Of a stretch of DNA of 21,542 bases, positions 13,999-21,542 are shown in pieces. Each line of letters opens with the position of its first letter. Within the stretch, counting starts at the first letter, position 1. Origin of the DNA: CAYJBH01 sp964370765. Lineage in GTDB: Bacteria > Bacillota > Clostridia > Oscillospirales > Ruminococcaceae. The notes under the pieces were generated by a model. The model saw only the letters and a list, made by a program, of their open reading frames with translations. It was not told where the DNA came from and made no database searches. Location of the stretch: the NCBI GenBank assembly GCA_964370765.1, contig CAYJKW010000033.1:1-21542 (forward strand). The letters are read 5' to 3'. The position numbers were made by a program, and so were the translations under genes.

Positions 13999-15093
13999 CT
14001 ATCTCATTTCCCAAAACTGGGAGGTTACGGTATTTAGGTTTAAGCTGTCAAAGCCACTAAGTTCAGGCATATAGTAACCTAAAAATGGAACAGCAACGTT
14101 ATCGAGCGGCTCCTCTACTCCACCTATAACGGAGGCTTTATGTGTTAGAATTAAAAGATGAAAACTGTCTAAGGATATATGATGTGATCCCGCTTCGGCT
14201 GCCGCAATATTACCCTCATCATCAAATGTTAATCTGCTGTTATCGGACATCAAAGTATATCCGTTCATGCCGTTCTTTAGGGCGGCTGTTAGCTCGTCTT
14301 CGGTATATCCGTACTCTGTCATCGATACAAGTTTTTCAAATGCATCATTACCATAATATACCTCATAGCTGCCGCTATAGTAGTTATCATCGTGTGCAGA
14401 CTCGGTTTGATAATAGTTGTATGTTCCATCAGAATTTAAAACAAGTTCTGAACCATCGTTTGCATTTACAATAGTGTTTCCGGTAAGCTCATCGCCTGTT
14501 GATACTGTAAACTCGATGCTGTCACGTAGCTGATCCATAATATCACTTGATAGATCGTCTTCGCTTAGTGACTGGGCCATTATTGATATAAGCAAATTTT
14601 TGTTCGGTGCTACTATAATCCCTATATAGCTGTAGCTAGTATCATTCATTGCAATTTTTGCATACCCGTATCTACACTCGGTACCGTCAATCGAGACAAA
14701 GTCTTTAAGTTCAGCTGCACTGTCTGTTATGGTGCCGGAGTCCTTATAAAGATCTAAAATTGATAAGTATACTGAGTCAGGTTCCTCGGAGCCGATAGAT
14801 GATACGGCGTTAATTCCCATGAAAAGTGTGCCGTCAGATGACATGAAAACATTTGCAATATCGCTACTGGTATAGTCAGTTGGTACGCTAAAGTTAAATC
14901 GCCCTTCGTTAACCACAGTATATTCAGTGCCCTGTGAGGAATCTTCCTCTAATGCTCCAGCTAGTGCATCGCCTAATGCTCCTTGTAACGAATCGTTTTG
15001 AGAATTATCCTGAGTATCTTCTGGTGGGAGCATATTGCAACCAGATAATATTAGGGAGGTTAAAACTGCTAGTAATAAAATAAACTTGTTCAT
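13999..15093 (-). CDS. Lipoprotein of unknown function
   Basis: A 364-residue secreted protein with a type II signal peptide ending LSGC (Cys19), followed by a Gln/Asp/Ser-rich linker. The first part (about 58-200) starts GRFNFSVPTDYTSSD and has alternating beta strands, like small 'psbP/DUF' lipoprotein domains of Clostridia. The second part (about 215-300) contains GSELVLNSDGTYNYYQTES, a short lipocalin-like strand pattern used in 'how well does this print as a model' type repeats, then a C-terminal region with no match I recognise. The ATG at 15093 is the only good start; the ribosome site AAAGGA is 13 nt away, longer than usual. It has a good promoter and is divergent from typA. No function is claimed. 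Confidence 0.82.
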   Translation of the reverse strand: MNKFILLLAVLTSLILSGCNMLPPEDTQDNSQNDSLQGALGDALAGALEEDSSQGTEYTVVNEGRFNFSVPTDYTSSDIANVFMSSDGTLFMGINAVSSIGSEEPDSVYLSILDLYKDSGTITDSAAELKDFVSIDGTECRYGYAKIAMNDTSYSYIGIIVAPNKNLLISIMAQSLSEDDLSSDIMDQLRDSIEFTVSTGDELTGNTIVNANDGSELVLNSDGTYNYYQTESAHDDNYYSGSYEVYYGNDAFEKLVSMTEYGYTEDELTAALKNGMNGYTLMSDNSRLTFDDEGNIAAAEAGSHHISLDSFHLLILTHKASVIGGVEEPLDNVAVPFLGYYMPELSGFDSLNLNTVTSQFWEMR

Positions 15094-15134
15094 TTGAATC
15101 GGGTTTTCCTTTAAATTGAATGGATAGATACCTT

Positions 15135-15163
15135 ATTTTATCACAAAGATTTATGTTTTGCAA
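15135..15163 (-). promoter_or_regulatory. Promoter of the minus-strand lipoprotein gene
   Basis: On the minus strand TTGCAA (15158-15163), a 17-nt spacer and TAAAAT (15135-15140), about 40 nt before the ATG at 15093. Confidence 0.7.
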
Positions 15164-15171
15164 TGTGTATA

Positions 15172-15191
15172 TTAGGCTGATATCAGCTTAA
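15172..15191. promoter_or_regulatory. Palindrome between divergent promoters (possible operator)
   Basis: TTAGGCTGATATCAGCTTAA is a 20-bp palindrome with one G/T mismatch pair; the inner 12 bp GCTGATATCAGC are perfect. It lies between the lipoprotein promoter (-35 at 15158-15163) and the typA promoter (-35 at 15226-15231). Its place and symmetry suit a dimeric regulator, but no regulator is known. Confidence 0.4.
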
Positions 15192-15225
15192 CAATCCGAA
15201 CATTAAAAAAGCATGTAACGATTAT

Positions 15226-15255
15226 TTGACATAGATGGTGTAATTATAGTATAAT
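15226..15255 (+). promoter_or_regulatory. typA promoter
   Basis: TTGACA (15226-15231) and TATAAT (15250-15255), both perfect, with an 18-nt spacer, 31 nt before the typA start codon. Confidence 0.88.
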
Positions 15256-15286
15256 TATTTAGTTATAAAAGCTTGAAAGGAATTAG

Positions 15287-17104
15287 ATGAAAAGAGAAGA
15301 TCTTAGAAATATTGCAATAATTGCACACGTTGACCATGGCAAGACAACACTTGTTGATGGTATGCTACGCACCGCAGGTGTGTTTAGGGAAAATGAGCAG
15401 GTTGCCGAACGTGTTATGGACAGTGGTGACATAGAGAGGGAACGTGGCATTACAATACTTGCAAAAAATGCCGGTGCAATATATAAAGATGTAAAAATTA
15501 ATCTTATAGATACCCCCGGACATGCCGACTTTGGAGGCGAGGTTGAGCGTGTGTTAAAGATGGTTAGTGGTGTTTTGTTACTTGTAGATGCTGCAGAAGG
15601 CCCAATGCCACAGACAAGGTTTGTTCTACAAAAGGCGCTTGCACAGGAATTATCGGTAATTATAGTAGTTAACAAGATTGACCGTCCAGATGCACGTATT
15701 AAAGAGGTTGTCGACGAGATACTGCTACTATTAATGGATCTTGGCGCTAGTGATCAACAGCTGGATAGCCCAACGGTATTTTGTAGTGGCAGAAACGGAA
15801 CAGCCAGCTATTCACCCGATGTTGAAGGAACCGACCTTATTCCGCTGCTTGATACAATACTAGAATATACTAACCCGCCGGAGGGTGATCAAGATGCACC
15901 GTTCTCGATGATCGTATCCAGTATTGAATACAACGAGTATGTAGGGCGTATAGCCGTTGGAAGAGTTGAAAACGGACGTATTATGACAAACGACTCGGTA
16001 TTACTATGCGACTACCATAACGAAGACCTACAACAAAAGGGTAGGATAAGCTCACTATTCAGCTATGAGGGTGTATCACGTGTACAGTGTAGTTCGGCAT
16101 CTGCCGGAGATATTATTGCTGTTGCCGGCATAGAAAATGCTAATATCGGTAACACAATAACCGCGCTGGAAGGTGGCAAAGCACTGCCTTTCCTTAAGAT
16201 TAATGAGCCGACAGTTGAGATGACATTTGCTGTTAACGATTCTCCTTTTGCCGGGAAAGAGGGTAAGTTTGTTACCTCCCGTCAGATTAGGGATAGGTTG
16301 CATAAGGAACTGCTTCGTGATGTTGCACTTAGGGTAGAAGATGGTGAGCGTAGCGATAGTTTTCAGGTGCTTGGCCGTGGTGAAATGCATCTTTCGATAT
16401 TGATCGAGACTATGCGTCGTGAAGGATTTGAGTTTTCGGTTTCACCCCCACGTGTGCTTTATCGCGAGGAGGATGGTGTTAGAAAAGAGCCGTTCGAGTA
16501 TGTAGTTATAGATGTTCCTCAGGAAAATGTAGGTAGTGTTATGGAAAAATTACCTGCAAGAAAGGGTGACCTTTTACAGATGATGCCGGTGGGTAGCAGA
16601 ACCCGACTTGAGTTTAGAATTCCGGCAAGAGGTCTTTTTGGATATCGAAGTGAGTTTCTAACCGATACAAAGGGTGAGGGAATACTAAATACCTTGTTTG
16701 ATGGGTATGATGATTACCGTGGTGATATATTCTCTAACAACAGTGGCTCATTGATAGCACATGAAACAGGAGAAGCGGTAACATACGGACTTTATAATGC
16801 CGAGGAGCGTGGTTCGCTGTTTATTTCACCCGGCACGCCGGTTTATGCCGGGATGGTAGTGGGTGTAAGTCCTAAATCTGACGATATGGTTGTTAATGTA
16901 TGCAAAAGAAAGCAGATGACCAATATCCGTGCATCAGGAAGTGATGACTCGATGAAGTTAACACCACCAAGGAATATGAGCCTTGAAGAGTGCCTTGAAT
17001 TTTTAAAAAGTGATGAAATTTTAGAGGTTACTCCAAAAAGCATGCGTATAAGAAAACAACTGTTGGACCATAACGCAAGGATGAGAGCAAACAAAAACAA
17101 ATAA
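15287..17104 (+). CDS. typA: Translational GTPase TypA/BipA
   Basis: Ribosome-associated GTPase of the EF-G/LepA group, linked in other bacteria to 50S assembly and stress or cold growth. At 605 residues it has the family's length. The G domain holds AHVDHGKT (13-20), RERGITI switch I (51-57), DTPGHADF (75-82) and NKID (129-132). Domain II, the EF-G-like domains and the TypA-specific C-terminal domain follow, including VLYREEDGVRKEPFE, PARGLFGYRSEFLT and TNIRASGSDD, which are typical of TypA. AAAGGAA sets the ATG at 15287. It is a single-gene unit with promoter upstream and terminator downstream. The identification is firm. Confidence 0.98.
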   Translation: MKREDLRNIAIIAHVDHGKTTLVDGMLRTAGVFRENEQVAERVMDSGDIERERGITILAKNAGAIYKDVKINLIDTPGHADFGGEVERVLKMVSGVLLLVDAAEGPMPQTRFVLQKALAQELSVIIVVNKIDRPDARIKEVVDEILLLLMDLGASDQQLDSPTVFCSGRNGTASYSPDVEGTDLIPLLDTILEYTNPPEGDQDAPFSMIVSSIEYNEYVGRIAVGRVENGRIMTNDSVLLCDYHNEDLQQKGRISSLFSYEGVSRVQCSSASAGDIIAVAGIENANIGNTITALEGGKALPFLKINEPTVEMTFAVNDSPFAGKEGKFVTSRQIRDRLHKELLRDVALRVEDGERSDSFQVLGRGEMHLSILIETMRREGFEFSVSPPRVLYREEDGVRKEPFEYVVIDVPQENVGSVMEKLPARKGDLLQMMPVGSRTRLEFRIPARGLFGYRSEFLTDTKGEGILNTLFDGYDDYRGDIFSNNSGSLIAHETGEAVTYGLYNAEERGSLFISPGTPVYAGMVVGVSPKSDDMVVNVCKRKQMTNIRASGSDDSMKLTPPRNMSLEECLEFLKSDEILEVTPKSMRIRKQLLDHNARMRANKNK

Positions 17105-17108
17105 ATAT

Positions 17109-17140
17109 AAAAAAGCCACAGGTTTTCCTGTGGCTTTTAT
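17109..17140 (+). terminator. Intrinsic terminator after typA
   Basis: A 12-bp stem AAAAGCCACAGG (17111-17122) with CCTGTGGCTTTT (17127-17138), a TTTT loop and a T-rich right end. It lies 6 nt after the typA stop. Confidence 0.92.
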
Positions 17141-17143
17141 GTA

Positions 17144-17172
17144 TTGAAAAAGCATAAAATAAGGTATATAAT
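17144..17172 (+). promoter_or_regulatory. pyk promoter
   Basis: TTGAAA (17144-17149), a 17-nt spacer and perfect TATAAT (17167-17172), 32 nt before the pyk start. Confidence 0.85.
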
Positions 17173-17204
17173 TAAAATAGGATAATAATACAGGAATTAA
17201 GATT

Positions 17205-18968
17205 ATGAATAAAAAAGCATATCTGAGAAAAACCAAGATTATCTGTACGCTTGGACCCTCGACCGATACCGAGGAGATGATGAGAGAACTTGTCGTTAAC
17301 GGCATGGACGTTGCAAGGATGAACATGTCACACGGATCTCATGAGGAGCAACGCAGGCGTGCCAATATCATTAAAAAGTTAAGAAGAGAATTAAATAGGC
17401 CGGTGGCCTTATTGCTTGATACAAAGGGCCCCGAAATAAGAACAAAAAAATTTAAGGATAAAAGCATTGTTTTAGAAAAGGATCAACTTTTTACCCTGTA
17501 TACCGATGACCGAGACGGAGACGAGACAGGCTGTGCAATCACATTTGCATCACTTGCAGATGATGTTGAGAAGGGGTCAAGTATTCTAATTGATGATGGC
17601 TTGATCGCTATGACTGTTGAGGAAATAATAGATGGAAATATAGTATGTAGGGTGCAAAATGGCGGCAAAGTATCCAATAATAAAGGGATAAATGTGCCGG
17701 GATGTGATCTTTCTATGCCGTATCTAAGTGCAAAGGATATAGAGGATATTAAGTTTGCCATCGCCGAAGAATTTGATTTTATTGCAGCATCTTTTGTACG
17801 CACTAAGGATGATGTTGCCCAAATTCGACACCTATTAGAGGAGAATGGTGGCGATATAATTAAGATAGTGTCCAAGATAGAAAACGCACAGGGTGTGGAC
17901 AATATCGATGAGATTATTAGGGTGTCAGATGCTGTTATGATAGCAAGAGGGGACATGGGCGTTGAGATAAGCTTAGAGGAGCTACCAAGGCTACAAAAGC
18001 AGATAATTAAAAAGTCATATACTGCAGGTAAACAGGTTGTAACAGCAACCCAGATGTTGGAATCTATGGTAAAGAATCCAAGGCCGACAAGGGCCGAAAC
18101 AACCGATGTTGCTAATGCGATATATGATGGGACCAGTGCAATAATGTTAAGTGGAGAAACAGCAGCCGGTGATTATCCGATAGAGGCACTTAAAACAATG
18201 AACACCATCGCTTGTTCTACCGAAAAGGATATAAACTATGTATCAAGATATAACACGCGCAACTTTGATACCTGTGGCGATGTTACATCTGCCATATCGC
18301 ATGCAACCTGTACAACAGCACATGATCTTGGTGCTGTAGCCATTCTCACCGCATCTAAGACAGGCAGAACCGCAAGACTAATATCTAAATTTCGTCCCGC
18401 GTGTCCTATTATTTGTGGATGTATGGACGAGAGGACAATGTGCCAGATAAATCTATCTTGGGGAATTACTCCTATAATGACAAACGAGATGACAAGCACC
18501 GACCAACTATTTCAAAATGTGGTCGATGCAGCCGAGCAGGCGGGTTACGTCTCAACAGGTGACATTGCCGTTATAACCGCCGGTATACCGCTTGGAGTAT
18601 CCGGAACTACCAATATGCTGAAGGTGCATCTTGTCGGTAATATATTGGTAGAGGGGGTGCCGGTAAACAAAGGTCATGTTACCGGCAGACTATGCGTTTG
18701 CAAGACCGAGGAGGAGGCGAAGGCTAACTTTATAGATGGAGATATCTTGGTTATTCCTAAAACATCAAACTCTATCATGCCGATACTGCGCAAAGCTTCC
18801 GGTATTATTGCCGAAGCACATGGGCTAACATCGCACGCAGCTATATCAGGATTAGCACTTGAAATACCGGTTGTTATAAGTGCTATTAATGCTACCGAAA
18901 TATTGACAAGCGGAACAATCGTAAGAATAGAGGGTGATAAAGGTATAGTGTTAAGCATCTCAAAATAG
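17205..18968 (+). CDS. pyk: Pyruvate kinase with C-terminal PEP-utilising mobile domain
   Basis: Last step of glycolysis: transfers phosphate from phosphoenolpyruvate to ADP, giving pyruvate and ATP. The 587-residue length is the long form found in many Firmicutes. The barrel begins RKTKIICTLGPS with the MNMSHG loop, and the active site includes IVSKIENAQG (catalytic Lys), MIARGDMGVE (metal-binding) and TATQMLESM. The effector-type domain follows (about 355-470). The extra C-terminal domain (about 475-585) resembles the swivelling phosphohistidine domain of PEP synthase and PPDK, and keeps the TSHAAI motif with its His. AGGAA precedes the ATG. A sensor kinase gene starts 20 nt after the stop, with no terminator between. 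Confidence 0.98.
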   Translation: MNKKAYLRKTKIICTLGPSTDTEEMMRELVVNGMDVARMNMSHGSHEEQRRRANIIKKLRRELNRPVALLLDTKGPEIRTKKFKDKSIVLEKDQLFTLYTDDRDGDETGCAITFASLADDVEKGSSILIDDGLIAMTVEEIIDGNIVCRVQNGGKVSNNKGINVPGCDLSMPYLSAKDIEDIKFAIAEEFDFIAASFVRTKDDVAQIRHLLEENGGDIIKIVSKIENAQGVDNIDEIIRVSDAVMIARGDMGVEISLEELPRLQKQIIKKSYTAGKQVVTATQMLESMVKNPRPTRAETTDVANAIYDGTSAIMLSGETAAGDYPIEALKTMNTIACSTEKDINYVSRYNTRNFDTCGDVTSAISHATCTTAHDLGAVAILTASKTGRTARLISKFRPACPIICGCMDERTMCQINLSWGITPIMTNEMTSTDQLFQNVVDAAEQAGYVSTGDIAVITAGIPLGVSGTTNMLKVHLVGNILVEGVPVNKGHVTGRLCVCKTEEEAKANFIDGDILVIPKTSNSIMPILRKASGIIAEAHGLTSHAAISGLALEIPVVISAINATEILTSGTIVRIEGDKGIVLSISK

Positions 18969-18988
18969 ATTGAGTTAGGATTTATTAG

Positions 18989-20371
18989 ATGAAATTTTGG
19001 CAAAAAAATTATTGCGTTACCTTATTGCTATTTACTATATTTATCGTTGCAAGTTTTATTATGCTGCTAGCTATCAGCGAGAGTCGTGGTTATGCAATCG
19101 AGAGCGAGCAAAGGTTGGCCGAGCAACATTATATTGCACAGCTATTATCTAACGATGCTGCATCGGTAGCACAGCGTCGGCCGGAGGCACTACCTGCACT
19201 TGCAGCAAGCTATGTTGAGGATTACCGTAGTAACGATGTTTTAATTAAAATTACAAATGATGACGAGGTATGGGGAGATAGCCTTCCGGTCGGATCGTTG
19301 GATGTGGATGCTCCCGATGTTGGGCAGCGGGTGCATATGCTATCATATGTAGACGATATTCCGTACCTATATATTACCGCACGTCTCCCCCAACCGGACA
19401 GCATGGTTTTAACCTGTGCCTTTAATATGTCGGATTACTTTGAAAGTGCCGAAACACTACGTCGACTAAGTGTAGTCATCGCAGTTGTTGCGGTGCTTGT
19501 TCTTGCAATAATTCTTTATTTTGTCCTACGTAAACTTTCACGCCCTATGGAACAACTTGCAGATGTCGCAAAGATACTCGGCGAGGGTGATTACTCGGCA
19601 AGAAGTGATTACAAGGGCGGCGATGAGGTCGGGCGCCTTGCAATAAGCTTTAATACGCTTGCCCAGAATGTAGAGCAGAATATAACTGCGTTACAGGCAA
19701 CAGCAGAGGAAAAGCAAACCCTTGCCGATACCCTTGCACACGAGATAAAAACCCCACTCACTGCGGTAGAAGGGTATGCACAATATCTACAGATTGCTGC
19801 TGTGGATGAGGTGGAGCGGCATGAATCCTTACAATATATAATAGAGGAGTCACAGCGACTATCTAAGATGTGTGCAACACTTTTACAGATGGCATCCCTA
19901 AGAGGGGAGAAGGCACTACGCGAAGATGTTGAGATAAACTCTCTTATACTAAAAGCTTATCGTGCTGTTGCCAGTAAACGCAGGGCTTCCGGTGTAAGGA
20001 TAACAACCTATAAAAGGGAGGACAGTTTTGTAAAGGGTGAGTCAATTCTACTCGAGAGCCTGATAATCAACCTTATGGATAATGCTGTTAAAGCCTGTAA
20101 GGATGGCGATATGGTAAGAGTGTATACCGAAAAAAAGGCAGGACAGGTTATGCTGATAGTTGCCGATAATGGCTGTGGAATGTCGGCAGAGCAGCTGGAG
20201 CATATAGGTGAGCAGTTCTATCGGCCCGATAAAGCAAGAAGTAGGGAGCACGGAGGTGCAGGCCTTGGTATAGCACTTTGCTACGAGATAGCAAAAAGCC
20301 ATGATGCCGAAATAGCGTACGAGTCAGAGATTAATAAAGGAACAAAGGTTACCGTAACATTTACAACTTGA
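18989..20371 (+). CDS. Membrane sensor histidine kinase (HAMP-HisKA-HATPase)
   Basis: A 460-residue two-component sensor. TM1 lies at about 8-30, an outside sensing domain at about 31-158, TM2 at about 160-181, HAMP at about 180-232, and the HisKA dimerisation helix includes LAHEIKTPLTAVEGY with the phospho-accepting His251. The HATPase domain has the N box NLMDNAVKAC (361-370), G1 DNGCGM (393-398), F box FYRPDKAR (410-417) and G2 GGAGLGIAL (422-430). All catalytic boxes are intact. TTAGGA sets the ATG at 18989. It starts 20 nt behind pyk and shares its likely transcript. No response regulator lies in the window, so the partner is elsewhere. The HisKA motif with HE-I-K-T-P is the EnvZ/PhoR-type group. 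Confidence 0.96.
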   Translation: MKFWQKNYCVTLLLFTIFIVASFIMLLAISESRGYAIESEQRLAEQHYIAQLLSNDAASVAQRRPEALPALAASYVEDYRSNDVLIKITNDDEVWGDSLPVGSLDVDAPDVGQRVHMLSYVDDIPYLYITARLPQPDSMVLTCAFNMSDYFESAETLRRLSVVIAVVAVLVLAIILYFVLRKLSRPMEQLADVAKILGEGDYSARSDYKGGDEVGRLAISFNTLAQNVEQNITALQATAEEKQTLADTLAHEIKTPLTAVEGYAQYLQIAAVDEVERHESLQYIIEESQRLSKMCATLLQMASLRGEKALREDVEINSLILKAYRAVASKRRASGVRITTYKREDSFVKGESILLESLIINLMDNAVKACKDGDMVRVYTEKKAGQVMLIVADNGCGMSAEQLEHIGEQFYRPDKARSREHGGAGLGIALCYEIAKSHDAEIAYESEINKGTKVTVTFTT

Positions 20372-20377
20372 TTACAT

Positions 20378-20420
20378 TATGGATATTTTTTCAAAATATT
20401 AAGGTGAGATAATATCCATA
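20378..20420. promoter_or_regulatory. Inverted repeat flanking a candidate extended -10 promoter
   Basis: TATGGATATT (20378-20387) and its exact complement AATATCCATA (20411-20420) are separated by 23 nt. Between and overlapping the right arm is TGAGATAAT (20405-20413), an extended -10 type element with 5 of 6 match. The arm centres are 33 bp apart, about three helix turns. This would suit a regulated promoter for the lipoprotein gene at 20444. A terminator is unlikely because no T run follows. Confidence 0.45.
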
Positions 20421-20443
20421 CAGTAAAACAAGAGAGGATTGTA

Positions 20444-21343
20444 ATGAAAAGATTAATTTTACCTATTTTAGTTGCGGTAACCGCCCTAGCACTTACCGCC
20501 TGCACCGAGGCCGAACCACAACAACCGGTAGTAACCCAGGATAATATCGAGCCTACCACTACCGCAGACGAGGTTGTAGAGGCGGTGCAAAGCGAGTTAG
20601 ATTTTAACCACTACTGGCTCGGAGATCTGGATGATGCAACCTTTGTGACATTTTTTGAGAGGACAATGGGAACAGCACCCACAGAGGAAGATTATGACTC
20701 TTTCTACGAGGAGGCCGCCAAACAGAAAGCTATAAACCCTATTATCACACCGCAGGAGGCGGCAAATATTGCCGGCGAAATACTTGTAAGCATGTATGGT
20801 GCCGAAAAAGATGTGCTGGACCAACAGATGTTTATGCATGTAGATGAGGATTACTGGGTGGTATATCAGGTTGATTTTAGCAGTGATATTGCATATCAAG
20901 TTTTGATAGACCACACCACCGGCTCGATAATATATTGCTATTACAATGTAATAGCACAGGAGTATACCGATAGGATGCAGAGCACCCCCATAGACCCCTC
21001 ATATACACCATCTCAGGATGCACCGATGCTTGCGGCCGATGGGCACTGGGATGTAGAAAGTGAGGGATATACAACAACTATCGATAGGCTTAAGTTGGAA
21101 CTAAAAAGCGAGCTTGAGGGTTCTATTCTGCTACAAAATGTAGCAATCACAGCTATTGAAGTATATCAACAACAGCATGAAATTAATGCAGGATTGCTTT
21201 CTTTCGTTATTACTTTAGATGATGGTAGGGAACTTTCGGCGGCGAGGAGTATACAGGCAATACCGTACACATCGTTCGACCATGATGGTTATCCACTGCG
21301 TGCATACACGATAGGATTTGATAATTATCTTACCGGAGAATAA
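20444..21343 (+). CDS. Lipoprotein of unknown function, PepSY-like middle, paralogue of the next gene
   Basis: A 299-residue lipoprotein with signal peptide and lipobox LTAC (Cys20). The linker after the cysteine contains VTQDNIEPTTTADEVV (about 30-45), which is repeated exactly in the following gene. The middle (about 98-168) looks like a PepSY/YPEB-type alpha-beta fold: ITPQEAANIAGEILVSMYG then YWVVYQVDF and YQVLIDHTTGSIIYCYY. The C-terminal third is unassigned. GAGAGGA sets the ATG at 20444, 73 nt after the kinase stop. The gene is followed by a paralogue 19 nt later and both are in the same direction as the kinase, suggesting an envelope-related group. The PepSY resemblance is by eye and weak. 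Confidence 0.83.
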   Translation: MKRLILPILVAVTALALTACTEAEPQQPVVTQDNIEPTTTADEVVEAVQSELDFNHYWLGDLDDATFVTFFERTMGTAPTEEDYDSFYEEAAKQKAINPIITPQEAANIAGEILVSMYGAEKDVLDQQMFMHVDEDYWVVYQVDFSSDIAYQVLIDHTTGSIIYCYYNVIAQEYTDRMQSTPIDPSYTPSQDAPMLAADGHWDVESEGYTTTIDRLKLELKSELEGSILLQNVAITAIEVYQQQHEINAGLLSFVITLDDGRELSAARSIQAIPYTSFDHDGYPLRAYTIGFDNYLTGE

Positions 21344-21361
21344 TAGGATATAGGTGATAGT

Positions 21362-21542
21362 ATGAAAAAGATATTTATCGCATTATTTATTACCATGCTT
21401 TTCAGCACCTGCACCTTAACACCCACACCCGAACAGCCGATAGTAACACAGGATAATATAGAGCCAACCACCACGGCAGACGAGGTGGTAGCGGCGGTAC
21501 AGAGCGAGATGACCCCGTATTTTTGGCCGGCAGAGGATATCG
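21362..21542 (+). CDS. Tandem lipoprotein paralogue (3' end outside window)
   Basis: From ATG 21362, preceded by AGGTGA, 60 residues are visible: a hydrophobic signal region, TMLFSTC (candidate lipid-anchor Cys17, with Thr in the -1 position instead of the usual Gly, Ala or Ser), a PTPEQPIV linker and VTQDNIEPTTTADEVV followed by AAVQSEM, matching the upstream lipoprotein. After that the two differ (TPYFWPAED against DFNHYWLGD, both with a Trp). At DNA level the shared part has many third-base changes. The copy is cut by the window edge. It starts 18 nt after the upstream stop and is likely in the same operon. Confidence 0.85.
   Translation, partial: MKKIFIALFITMLFSTCTLTPTPEQPIVTQDNIEPTTTADEVVAAVQSEMTPYFWPAEDI

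Noticed and set aside
17483..17956. 157-codon minus-strand frame inside pyk
   Set aside because: Shadow of a highly conserved enzyme; Ser/Ile-rich low-complexity translation and no start signals.
1..21542. CRISPR array, insertion sequence ends, phage or toxin-antitoxin genes
   Set aside because: No regularly spaced repeats, transposase or integrase motifs, or small paired genes were found on either strand.

Overview
The window looks like a chromosomal segment of a low-to-moderate GC Firmicute, most likely a member of Clostridia. The signs are strong Shine-Dalgarno sites, near-consensus sigma-A promoters (TTGACA/TATAAT), U-tailed intrinsic terminators, an S-box (SAM-I) riboswitch in front of metK, TypA, a pyruvate kinase with the extra C-terminal mobile domain, several type II lipoproteins, and frequent TTG/GTG starts. 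No rRNA, tRNA, CRISPR array, insertion sequence, integrase or phage gene was seen. Species cannot be fixed from the sequence alone.

Layout. (1) 1-3312: the tail of an unknown plus-strand gene runs into a strong hairpin. It meets a minus-strand pair, an SPFH-domain protein with eight CxxC pairs and a small membrane protein with one zinc ribbon. Minus-strand mtaB (tRNA t6A methylthiotransferase) lies upstream of that pair. (2) 3347-7041: a plus-strand D,D-carboxypeptidase converges, with overlapping stop codons, on a minus-strand metK operon. A SAM-I riboswitch and terminator precede metK, and a membrane-anchored cobalamin/iron-type solute-binding protein follows it. (3) 7306-9257: a divergent short glycosyltransferase-like gene, a strong terminator, then an HtrA-type protease. 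(4) 9581-10381: a two-repeat lipoprotein with its own promoter and terminator. (5) 10654-13868: a compact four-gene cassette for an activated nine-carbon (nonulosonic) sugar: RmlD-like reductase, NeuB/PseI-type synthase, GNAT acetyltransferase and PseF-like CMP-sugar transferase, behind a perfect-consensus promoter. (6) 13999-18968: a minus-strand lipoprotein divergent from typA, then pyk. (7) 18989-21542: a sensor histidine kinase 20 bp behind pyk, then two tandem paralogous lipoproteins, the second cut by the window edge.

How it fits together. Most of the window mixes housekeeping genes (mtaB, metK, typA, pyk) with cell-envelope functions: peptidoglycan trimming, envelope protein quality control (HtrA), surface sugar synthesis, a membrane-stress-like SPFH module, a sensor kinase and four lipoproteins. 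The less ordinary points are the SAM-regulated metK/solute-binding-protein operon, the SPFH/zinc-ribbon pair, the short nonulosonate cassette lacking its early steps, the kinase without a response regulator, and the lipoprotein paralogues whose best-conserved part is the segment just after the lipid-anchor cysteine. I did not find a clearly new multi-gene defence or mobile system.
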